From Betaproteobacteria bacterium (GTDB lineage: Bacteria > Pseudomonadota > Gammaproteobacteria > Burkholderiales > Burkholderiaceae_C): a DNA stretch of 7,401 nucleotides. Within the stretch, counting starts at the first letter, position 1, and each line of letters opens with the position of its first letter. This document shows, piece after piece, positions 1 through 5,384 of the stretch. The translations under genes and the position numbers were made by a program. The stretch lies in the NCBI GenBank assembly GCA_009927195.1, contig RFNL01000397.1:1-7401 (forward strand). Reading direction: 5' to 3'. The notes under the pieces are model-generated. The model saw only the letters and a program-made list of their open reading frames with translations, was not told the origin of the DNA and ran no database searches.

Positions 1-113
1 GGGGTATTTGATGGAATGACACAGCTTCGCTCTGTTCCCGTGATCTCCATGTGGCAAAGCCACCGAGTTATCTAAATAACATCAGTGGCCGTGCTTGCAT
101 GTGTTGAACAAAA
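1..113. other. intergenic region downstream of rpsO with two small inverted repeats
   Basis: I see no gene here. Two short perfect inverted repeats sit side by side: GTGGC/GCCAC at 51-63 with a 3-nt loop, and GTTAT/ATAAC at 67-80 with a 4-nt loop. On the minus strand neither is followed by a T-run, so this does not look like an intrinsic terminator for rpsO. In many proteobacteria pnp (polynucleotide phosphorylase) follows rpsO, with processing hairpins between the two. The minus-strand gene beyond position 1 could be pnp, but that is inference only. Confidence 0.35.
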
Positions 114-376
114 TTACTTGCGCAGACCGAGTTTGGCAATCAGCGCTGTGTAGCGGTCGGCATCCTTGGACTTGAGGTAGTCCAGCAATTTTCGACGGCG
201 GCTGACCATGCGCAACAAACCACGGCGACCGTGGTGATCTTTGGCGTGGGTTTTGAAATGGGGCGTGAGTTCATTGATGCGGGCGGTCAGAATGGCCACC
301 TGCACTTCGGGACTGCCTGTATCGCTGGCGTGCGGGCATTGGCTTTGACGACCTCTGCCTTGTTAAGTGTGGTCAT
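114..376 (-). CDS. rpsO: 30S ribosomal protein S15 (rpsO), reading frame broken by an apparent 1-base deletion
   Basis: S15 is a primary 16S rRNA-binding protein of the 30S subunit platform and contacts the 23S rRNA in an intersubunit bridge. The C-terminal 63 codons are unmistakable: EVQVAILTARINELTPHF, then KDHHGRRGLLRMVSRRRKLL and the end LIAKLGLRK. The expected N-terminus (MTTLNKAEVVKANAR) starts at the ATG at 376, preceded by a good ribosome-binding site, but it lies in another frame. The codons for SDTGSPEVQV resume in the frame of the C-terminal part. The span is 263 nt, one short of the 264 needed for 87 residues plus stop. The missing base lies around 327-331, where a CC may once have been CCC. 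Without repair, the ATG frame stops soon after the break, and the second frame offers only a GTG at 305 as a start. Identity is certain. Whether the break is a sequencing or assembly error or a true mutation cannot be told from one read-out. Confidence 0.93.
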
Positions 377-382
377 GATGAT

Positions 383-387
383 TCCTT
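383..387 (-). promoter_or_regulatory. rpsO ribosome-binding site
   Basis: On the minus strand AAGGA lies 6 nt before the ATG at 376. This supports that ATG as the authentic rpsO start, even though the reading frame from it is interrupted. Confidence 0.7.
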
Positions 388-453
388 GGTGTTTGACTTG
401 CGCCAGGCACTGGAACTGCGCTTGGCGTGCGTCCGAAAAATTCAGACCTGCAA

Positions 454-459
454 ATTATA
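454..459 (-). promoter_or_regulatory. candidate -10 box of an rpsO promoter
   Basis: A perfect TATAAT on the minus strand overlaps the stop codon of the upstream aminotransferase gene, about 77 nt before the rpsO ATG. No good -35 hexamer lies 16-18 nt further upstream; the best I can find there is TCGGCT. An independent rpsO promoter at this place would be sensible, but one hexamer is weak evidence. Confidence 0.35.
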
Positions 460-1624
460 GCTTCATCCAACTTTTCAGCCGATCTACACCCGATAACAGC
501 CTTTGGGGCTCTTTGGAGGCGAAGCACCAGCGCAACCAACCGGCCGCCTCGGGGCCAAATGCTTCACCAGGGGCCAGGCCCAGGCCAGCTTGGGCCACCA
601 ATTGCTTGGCCATGATCACACCGTTGTCGTGGCCAGGCCATCGAAAAAAGGCATACATCCCCCCCAAAGGCATGCTCAATTCCAAGCCCGGCACCTCCTG
701 CAACGCCCCAACCAAAGTATCCCGACAGATTTTGAGATGGGACACCACCCTCGGGGTGATTTCTGAGGCATGCTGCAATGCCACCACACCAGCCCGCTGG
801 GCAAAGACAGGGCAGCAAGAGGTGTTGAACTCAATGAGTTTGCCCATGGCCTGGGTCATTGCTGGTGGCATGACCAACCAACCCAAGCGCCATCCGGTCA
901 TGAGGTGGCTTTTGGAAAAACTGTGCACCACCACCAAACGGTCGTTGGGGTCAGCCACATCCAGAAAGCTTGGGGCGCAGGCATTTTCAGTGGGCGCAAA
1001 GTAAAGCGCCTCATAAACCTCATCGGCCAAAATCCAGGTTCCTGTTTCACGACACCGGCGCAAGATGGCCTCTTGCTCAACTTGACCCAAGGTCCAACCA
1101 GTGGGGTTGTTCGGTGCATTCAAAATCAATAAGCGTGTCTGCGGAAGGATGGCGGCCAACAATTCATCCAAATCCAATTGCCAACGCCCACCAACTGCTT
1201 GCAAAGCCAGGGTGCGCAAGTTGGCGCCCATGATGCGAGGTTGGGCGACCAAATTCGGCCAGACCGGCGTGATGACCAAGACATCGTCTTCCGCATCGAC
1301 CAGAGCTTGTACAGCCAGCATCAAGGCATTGACCCCACCCGCGGTGACCGCCACACGATCTGCAGCCACGCCCAGGCCATTCGGCCCCGGATGCTTTTGC
1401 GTCATGTGATTCGCAATACCGTGGCGCAACTCATGCAGGCCCAGGTTATGGGCATAAAAGGTCTCGCCAAGTCGCAAAGATTCGATGGCCGCTTGGCGAA
1501 CAATGTCCGGTGTGGCCTCATCGCTCTCACCAAACCAAAAGGCAAGCACATCATCACGGCCCAGACCGGCATTGGCCACATCGCGAATTTTGGAAGCCTC
1601 TAAATTCAAAATGGTGGAACGCAT
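455..1624 (-). CDS. pyridoxal phosphate-dependent aminotransferase, class I/II
   Basis: A 389-residue fold-type I PLP enzyme of the aspartate aminotransferase superfamily, which moves an amino group between an amino acid and a 2-oxo acid. Visible motifs in order are AGGVNAL (residues 95-101, cofactor phosphate region), NAPNNPTG (169-176, with the conserved Asn at 173), ADEVYE (200-205, with Asp201 for the pyridine nitrogen and Tyr204), and SFSKSHLMTGWRLGW (235-249), with Lys238 as the Schiff-base lysine and Arg246. Near the end LRWCFA (364-369) supplies the substrate-carboxylate arginine, Arg365. Length is normal and nothing essential is missing. The ATG at 1624 has AGGA 7 nt upstream (1632-1635). 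The cytoplasmic substrate cannot be named: subgroups of this family use aspartate, aromatic or branched amino acids. A possible ORF ends 22 nt upstream, and rpsO follows 78 nt downstream on the same strand. Confidence 0.93.
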   Translation of the reverse strand: MRSTILNLEASKIRDVANAGLGRDDVLAFWFGESDEATPDIVRQAAIESLRLGETFYAHNLGLHELRHGIANHMTQKHPGPNGLGVAADRVAVTAGGVNALMLAVQALVDAEDDVLVITPVWPNLVAQPRIMGANLRTLALQAVGGRWQLDLDELLAAILPQTRLLILNAPNNPTGWTLGQVEQEAILRRCRETGTWILADEVYEALYFAPTENACAPSFLDVADPNDRLVVVHSFSKSHLMTGWRLGWLVMPPAMTQAMGKLIEFNTSCCPVFAQRAGVVALQHASEITPRVVSHLKICRDTLVGALQEVPGLELSMPLGGMYAFFRWPGHDNGVIMAKQLVAQAGLGLAPGEAFGPEAAGWLRWCFASKEPQRLLSGVDRLKSWMKL

Positions 1625-1646
1625 GGGTTAGTCCTGGATAAAAAAA

Positions 1647-2009
1647 TCATTTTCCAACCGTGGGGGGAGGTGGCCTGCTGATGCGGCATAAGCTGGGCAG
1701 TTCGGCTGGTTGGGCCGTCAAATTTTTGACCACTTTGAATCCTAAGCCTGAGCCCTGGGTATCGTGACGCACGCCTGGATCACCCAACCGATTCCATGGA
1801 CCGCGTTCCAGTGGCTTGGCCAAGGCCCATGCGAGTGAGGTGCCGGCATCCAGAACGGCTTGAACCCACATCTCCAACAAGATTTGCATGCGCCTGGGCA
1901 CATGGTCTTCTCGCGGATTTGAAAATCGTTGCTCGAAGACCGTACTTAAAAACATTTCAAATAACGTCCAAAAAGTCGATTTCAAGGCCTGATGCGAGAA
2001 AAGATTCAT
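1647..2009 (-). CDS. hypothetical protein, 120 codons, unrecognised
   Basis: I do not recognise this ORF. It is the longest reading frame in a stretch of roughly 475 bases between the aminotransferase and the Hsp20 gene that is otherwise empty. It ends 22 nt before the aminotransferase start on the same strand. In its favour, AAGGG (2019-2023) lies 9 nt before the ATG, a weak promoter-like pair lies upstream (TTGAGC at 2075-2070, TCTAAA at 2053-2048, 16-nt spacer), and codon choice in the middle (TTG for Leu, GCC for Ala) resembles the neighbours. The product is amphipathic at its N-terminus (FWTLFEMFLSTVFEQRF), has a Trp-containing helix-like segment (LLEMWVQAVLDAGTSLAW) and ends in a low-complexity Pro-rich tail. 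There is no clear signal peptide or full membrane helix. The N-terminal part faintly recalls the cytoplasmic N-terminal region of ADOP-type MacB-like permeases, so a decayed remnant is possible; that is a guess. It could also be a chance ORF. Confidence 0.35.
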   Translation of the reverse strand: MNLFSHQALKSTFWTLFEMFLSTVFEQRFSNPREDHVPRRMQILLEMWVQAVLDAGTSLAWALAKPLERGPWNRLGDPGVRHDTQGSGLGFKVVKNLTAQPAELPSLCRISRPPPPTVGK

Positions 2010-2018
2010 CCCTTTGTG

Positions 2019-2026
2019 CCCTTGAA
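2019..2026 (+). promoter_or_regulatory. sigma32-like -35 box upstream of the Hsp20 gene
   Basis: CCCTTGAA matches the well-known core of the heat-shock sigma factor -35 element (CTTGAA preceded by C residues). It lies 74 nt before the Hsp20 start codon, a sensible distance. The -10 side is not convincing: 13-15 nt downstream there is no CCCCAT-like sequence. The same bases overlap the possible ribosome-binding site of the opposing ORF. Confidence 0.3.
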
Positions 2027-2092
2027 TGTCGGTGGCTTAGACGCAACTTTAGATGAACGCGGAACAACCGCTCAATGTACCCTCTATTAAGG

Positions 2093-2109
2093 AGAAAACC
2101 ATGTTTTTT
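2093..2109 (+). promoter_or_regulatory. A/U-rich hairpin spanning the Hsp20 start site, possible RNA thermometer
   Basis: The ribosome-binding site AAGGAG (2089-2094) is 6 nt from the ATG at 2101 and settles that start. In the mRNA, AAAA at 2095-2098 can pair with the U-run after the start codon (2104-2107), with CCAUG as the loop. The pairing extends by G2094-U2108 and A2093-U2109 into the ribosome-binding site. Such a weak A-U/G-U stem would melt on warming, which is the principle of fourU-type thermometers known for small heat-shock genes. The U-run is also explained by two Phe codons, so the pairing may be accidental. Confidence 0.25.
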
Positions 2110-2469
2110 GCCCCGATCGCACCAGTGAATTACCGCAACAATGCCCACATGGGCGTTGAACGATTTTTAAAGGAACTGGCCCGAGCGCATCAGTCGCCAA
2201 CCACCGAGTTCGAACAAGACGAACAGCAGTACAAACTGAGAATGGATGTGCCTGGTGTTACCCGCGAACAGATTTCTGTATGGATCGAGGAGCAGGTGGT
2301 GAAAATCAACACCTTGGCCGATGCACCCCGGGCTTACCAAGCCTTGTTTGAATTGCCCCTGCCCATCGATGCCGCCGCCAGCAGCGCCAAACTCGAGCAT
2401 GGCGTCTTGAGCCTGATTTTGGTCAAAAAATTGCCGGAAAACAAAGCCCATGCCGTGATGGTTCAATGA
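2101..2469 (+). CDS. Hsp20/alpha-crystallin family small heat-shock protein
   Basis: Small heat-shock proteins are ATP-independent cytoplasmic holdases that keep unfolding proteins refoldable. The 122-residue product has a short N-terminal arm (1-35) and an alpha-crystallin domain. That domain opens with FEQDEQQYKLRMDVPGVTRE (37-56), the usual entry to its first strands, and closes with AKLEHGVLSLILVKK (96-110), a form of the signature A-x(4)-G-V-L. The tail (111-122) is very short and lacks a clear I-x-I/V oligomerisation motif; V119-M-V121 is the only candidate. Most bacterial members have about 140-160 residues, so this one is compact, though I recall similar short proteins in Comamonadaceae. 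The start at 2101 is chosen over an in-frame ATG at 2053 because AAGGAG lies 6 nt before it. A sigma32-like box and an A/U-rich hairpin upstream suggest heat induction. Its stop overlaps that of the convergent tsaD. Confidence 0.88.
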   Translation: MFFAPIAPVNYRNNAHMGVERFLKELARAHQSPTTEFEQDEQQYKLRMDVPGVTREQISVWIEEQVVKINTLADAPRAYQALFELPLPIDAAASSAKLEHGVLSLILVKKLPENKAHAVMVQ

Positions 2470-3524
2470 TTTTCGGACAGCTGGTGCAGTGGCCAGCGGG
2501 GTCTAACAGTAAAAGCATCACCACGCGTCAAGCGCACGCCAGGCAAGGCTTGGATGCGCATGGCTGCGGCCATGGCAATCATCGCCCCGTTGTCTGTGCA
2601 CAAATGCAACTCTGGGTAATGCACTTGCACCCCCTGGGCCGAGCAATTGGCGTTTAATTGCTCGCGCAATGACCGATTGGCCCCGACACCGCCGGCCACC
2701 ACCAGTCTTTTCAGGCCCGTTTGCACCAAGGCTTTGATTGATTTCTTGACCAAAACATCCACAATGGCCGCTTGGGTGCTGGCCGCCAAATCAGCCACCC
2801 GGTCTGGCACGGCAGCCCCCAGGCGCTGGGTTTGGGTCAAAACCGCCGTTTTGAGGCCCGCAAACGAAAAGTCCAAATTGCCGCTGTTGAGCAATGGCCT
2901 GGGCAGGGCAAAAGCCCTGGGGTCTCCCTGCATGGCCAGTCGGGCCAATGCAGGGCCGCCTGGGTAAGGTAGGCCCAACAGCTTGGCCGACTTGTCAAAA
3001 GCTTCACCCGCCGCATCATCTATGGTTTCGCCCAATAAGGCGTAATCACCGACTGAATTCACCCGCATGAGTTGGGTATGGCCACCAGACACCAACAAGG
3101 CCACGAAAGGAAAAGCCGGCGGGTGTTCGCTCAAAAAGGGAGACAACAAATGCCCTTCCAAGTGGTGCACACCCAGCATGGGTATTTGCCATGCGCTGGC
3201 CAAACCTGCGGCGACCCCAGCCCCCACCAATAAAGCACCAGCCAAGCCCGGACCTCGGGTATAGGCCACGACATCAATCTCCCTGGCTTGGATGCCTGAC
3301 TGGGTCATCACTGACTCGGTCAAGGGAATCACTCGGCGAATATGGTCTCGGCTGGCCAACTCCGGCACCACCCCGCCATATGCCTGGTGCATTTCGATTT
3401 GTGAGTGCAAAGCCTGGCCCAGCAACACAGGCAGGCGATGAAATGAATCTGCCGAGCTGGGGTTGGCTTGCACCAAGGCCACACCGGTTTCATCACAAGA
3501 GGACTCGATGCCCAAAACGATCAT
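2463..3524 (-). CDS. tsaD: tRNA N6-adenosine threonylcarbamoyltransferase TsaD
   Basis: TsaD (Kae1/YgjD/Gcp family) works with TsaB and TsaE to transfer the threonylcarbamoyl group from threonylcarbamoyl-AMP, made by TsaC, onto A37 of tRNAs that read ANN codons. The 353-residue cytoplasmic protein opens with MIVLGIESSCDETGVAL, typical of this ASKHA-fold family. The metal-binding pair His121/His125 is in HHLEGHLL (120-127). SGGHTQL (146-152), GEAFDKSAKLLGLPYPGG (173-190), FSFAGLKT (219-226), AGGVGANRSLRE (277-288) and CTDNGAMIA (309-317, with the conserved Asp311) complete the active site. The frame is open to an ATG at 3602, but family alignment places the start at 3524; the extra 26 codons would run into divergent ybiB. 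No strong ribosome-binding site precedes 3524. Only 37 bp separate it from the ybiB start. The 3' end overlaps the Hsp20 gene by 7 nt. Usually an essential gene, and intact here. Confidence 0.97.
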   Translation of the reverse strand: MIVLGIESSCDETGVALVQANPSSADSFHRLPVLLGQALHSQIEMHQAYGGVVPELASRDHIRRVIPLTESVMTQSGIQAREIDVVAYTRGPGLAGALLVGAGVAAGLASAWQIPMLGVHHLEGHLLSPFLSEHPPAFPFVALLVSGGHTQLMRVNSVGDYALLGETIDDAAGEAFDKSAKLLGLPYPGGPALARLAMQGDPRAFALPRPLLNSGNLDFSFAGLKTAVLTQTQRLGAAVPDRVADLAASTQAAIVDVLVKKSIKALVQTGLKRLVVAGGVGANRSLREQLNANCSAQGVQVHYPELHLCTDNGAMIAMAAAMRIQALPGVRLTRGDAFTVRPRWPLHQLSENH

Positions 3525-3561
3525 GTGCGCAGTGTAGCCCCGCATGCAGGACAATCTTGTG

Positions 3562-4527
3562 ATGGGCATCAGTGCGTACCTCAAAGAAATCGGCCGCGGC
3601 AAAGAAGGCGCGCGTGCTTTGAGCCGCGCTCAAGCCGCCGATTTGATGGGGCAGTTGCTGGACAATCAACTCACGGACTTGGAGATCGGCGCATTTTGCT
3701 TGGCCATGCGCATCAAGGGCGAAACACCCGATGAAATGGCGGGTTTTTTGGATGCGACCACCTGCCGATTAACGCCATTGGACAGTCCGCATCAAGCGCC
3801 TGCGCTGGTCATCCCCAGCTACAACGGTTCGCGCAAAATGCCCTTGCTGACCCCCTTGCTGGCCATGTTGATGGCCCGCCATGGATTCGCAGTTCTGGTC
3901 CATGGTTGCAGCACTGAGGCCCAGCGCGTCTCCAGTGAACAAGTATTTGCCGCCTTGGACTGGCCTGTGACAGCCAACACCGCAACATTGGTGCCCGGCA
4001 AGGTTCGCTATCTCCGCACATATGACTTGTGTCCTGCATTGCAAAAACTTTTGGATGTCAGGCGCACTGTGGGATTGCGCAATCCGGCCCACAGCATGGT
4101 GAAAATGATCAATCCATTGCGGGGTCCCGCCCTCTTGGTGAGCAGCTACACCCATCCTGAATACGCCATCAGCATGTCTCAAACCCTGTCCCTGGTGCAG
4201 GCCCATGCGCTGCTCCTGCGCAGCACAGAAGGTGAACCGGTGGCAGATCCAAGGCGCACACCGGCCATGATTGCTTTTGTCCACGGACAAGCCATGCCAA
4301 TGCGGACTTTGCAAAAGGGCAGCTTGACCGAACTCACCCCCTTGCCACAGGACAACGACCCAGAGACCACCGCCCGCTACATTGAAGATGTGCTGCAAGG
4401 CCATCAACCCGTTCCGCCGCCCATTGCCCAACAGGTTGAAGTGCTGTTGTCGTTGGGCCATCAGGTGTCCGACTTCCATCGATCTGTTTTGTCTCATGAA
4501 GCCACAGCCCCACAAACCCAAGGTTAG
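3562..4527 (+). CDS. ybiB: YbiB family protein (TrpD2, anthranilate phosphoribosyltransferase-like)
   Basis: YbiB resembles anthranilate phosphoribosyltransferase (TrpD, glycosyltransferase family 3) in fold. The E. coli protein is described as a nucleic-acid-binding homodimer linked to the SOS response rather than a tryptophan biosynthetic enzyme. The 321 residues match the E. coli length of 320. Landmarks are YLKEIGRGKEGARALSR (6-22), the helical N-terminal domain with LEIGAFCLAMRIKGET (40-55), VIPSYNGSRK (83-92) where TrpD has its glycine-rich phosphate loop, GFAVLVHG (108-115), GLRNPAHSMVKMINPL (171-186), HPEY (198-201), STEGE (221-225) and DPETTARYIE (266-275). The start at 3562 gives the family N-terminus, with AGGA 10 nt upstream. 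In-frame GTG (3559) and ATG (3544) are alternatives, and the GTG has better spacing. The 3' end overlaps cobA by 32 nt, so the two are probably co-transcribed. Confidence 0.92.
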   Translation: MGISAYLKEIGRGKEGARALSRAQAADLMGQLLDNQLTDLEIGAFCLAMRIKGETPDEMAGFLDATTCRLTPLDSPHQAPALVIPSYNGSRKMPLLTPLLAMLMARHGFAVLVHGCSTEAQRVSSEQVFAALDWPVTANTATLVPGKVRYLRTYDLCPALQKLLDVRRTVGLRNPAHSMVKMINPLRGPALLVSSYTHPEYAISMSQTLSLVQAHALLLRSTEGEPVADPRRTPAMIAFVHGQAMPMRTLQKGSLTELTPLPQDNDPETTARYIEDVLQGHQPVPPPIAQQVEVLLSLGHQVSDFHRSVLSHEATAPQTQG

Positions 4528-5290
4528 ATTGGTGGGCGCAGGGCCGGGCGACCCCGAAATGCTGACCCTCAAAGCCCTCAAAGCATTGCAATCAGCGAGT
4601 TTGATCTTGGTCGACGACTTGGTCGGTGAAGACATTCTGAGTTTGGCCAATCGGACGGCCAGGGTGATCAAAGTGGGCAAGCGTGGGGGTTGTCGATCCA
4701 CGCCCCAGGCATTCATCCACAAATTGATGGTGCAAGCCGCGTTGTCTGGCGAAAATGTGGTCCGACTCAAAGGGGGCGACCCGCTGATTTTTGGGCGCGG
4801 GGGTGAAGAGATAGATCATTTGCGATCGGCCGGCATTGAGGTGGAAATCATCAACGGCATCACCTCGGCCTTGGCTGGCATGGCTTGCCAGCAAATCGCC
4901 TTGACACACCGCGATCATGCTCAAGGCGTTGTTTTCGTGACCGGCCACCGCCATGCGAGTGGTTCCTCCATGCCCTGGGCGGACATAGCGCGCGCCGCCC
5001 ACACCGCTCGCTTGACCTTGGTGATTTATATGGGGCTGGCCCAGTTGGACCACATCCAATCTCAATTGCTGGAGGGTTTACCAGCCAGCACGCCAGTGGC
5101 ATTGCTGCAAAACATCAGTTTGCCCAGCCAGCGACATGCCATCACTCTTTTGTCAACAGTCTCACAATGTGCAGCCCAGCAGGAATTTTCCAGCCCCACT
5201 GTCATCGTGGTGGGCGAAGTGCTCACCGGCATTCATGCCCTGGGATTGGCCGAGGACACTTTGACCAATGCGCATCAAAACCAAACTTGA
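4496..5290 (+). CDS. cobA: uroporphyrinogen-III C-methyltransferase (SUMT)
   Basis: The enzyme uses two S-adenosylmethionine molecules to methylate uroporphyrinogen III at C2 and C7, giving precorrin-2, the branch point to siroheme and cobalamin. Family motifs in the 264-residue protein are VRLVGAGPGDPEMLTLKA (10-27, SAM-binding P-loop-like segment), VRLKGGDPLIFGRGGEE (89-105), NGITSALAG (120-128), LTHRDHAQGVVFVTGH (136-151) and YMGLAQL (178-184). It is the stand-alone type, without the N-terminal dehydrogenase/chelatase (CysG-A) domain, so another protein must finish siroheme. The frame stays open upstream to 4382 inside ybiB, but homology begins just after the ATG at 4496. No ribosome-binding site is seen there, and the 32-nt overlap with ybiB suggests translational coupling. 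The symbol cobA follows common usage for stand-alone SUMT; siroheme for nitrite or sulfite reduction is as likely a fate as B12. Confidence 0.94.
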   Translation: MKPQPHKPKVRLVGAGPGDPEMLTLKALKALQSASLILVDDLVGEDILSLANRTARVIKVGKRGGCRSTPQAFIHKLMVQAALSGENVVRLKGGDPLIFGRGGEEIDHLRSAGIEVEIINGITSALAGMACQQIALTHRDHAQGVVFVTGHRHASGSSMPWADIARAAHTARLTLVIYMGLAQLDHIQSQLLEGLPASTPVALLQNISLPSQRHAITLLSTVSQCAAQQEFSSPTVIVVGEVLTGIHALGLAEDTLTNAHQNQT

Positions 5291-5384
5291 TGGGATTGGA
5301 TGGAAGCCTCGGCCGCCCATGACCGGGGCAGCGGCTTGTGCATGCGAAAATCAGTACATTCAAACCTCAAACGGACATCCTCAC

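Noticed and set aside
327..331. Programmed ribosomal frameshifting in rpsO
   Set aside because: No slippery sequence or stimulatory element is visible at the break, and no S15 gene is known to need it; an error or mutation is simpler.
231..1004. A 257-codon plus-strand frame opposite rpsO and the aminotransferase
   Set aside because: It is antisense to two recognised genes, has no protein-like motifs and no ribosome-binding site; it is a by-product of GC-biased codon use on the other strand.
1796..2056. An 86-codon plus-strand frame in the gap before the Hsp20 gene
   Set aside because: It has no ribosome-binding site, an Arg/Pro-rich composition and opposes the more plausible minus-strand ORF; probably chance.
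3525..3602. An N-terminal extension of TsaD by 26 codons
   Set aside because: The family begins at MIVLGIESSCDETG; the extension is unlike TsaD and would overlap ybiB.
3769..4770. A 333-codon minus-strand frame opposite ybiB and cobA
   Set aside because: It spans two well-supported plus-strand genes, and the predicted protein is rich in His/Gln/Gly with no recognisable domain.
5312..5335. Inverted repeat GCCGC/GCGGC between cobA and prfB as a terminator
   Set aside because: The stem is 5 bp with a 14-nt interior and no T-run follows; not a credible intrinsic terminator.
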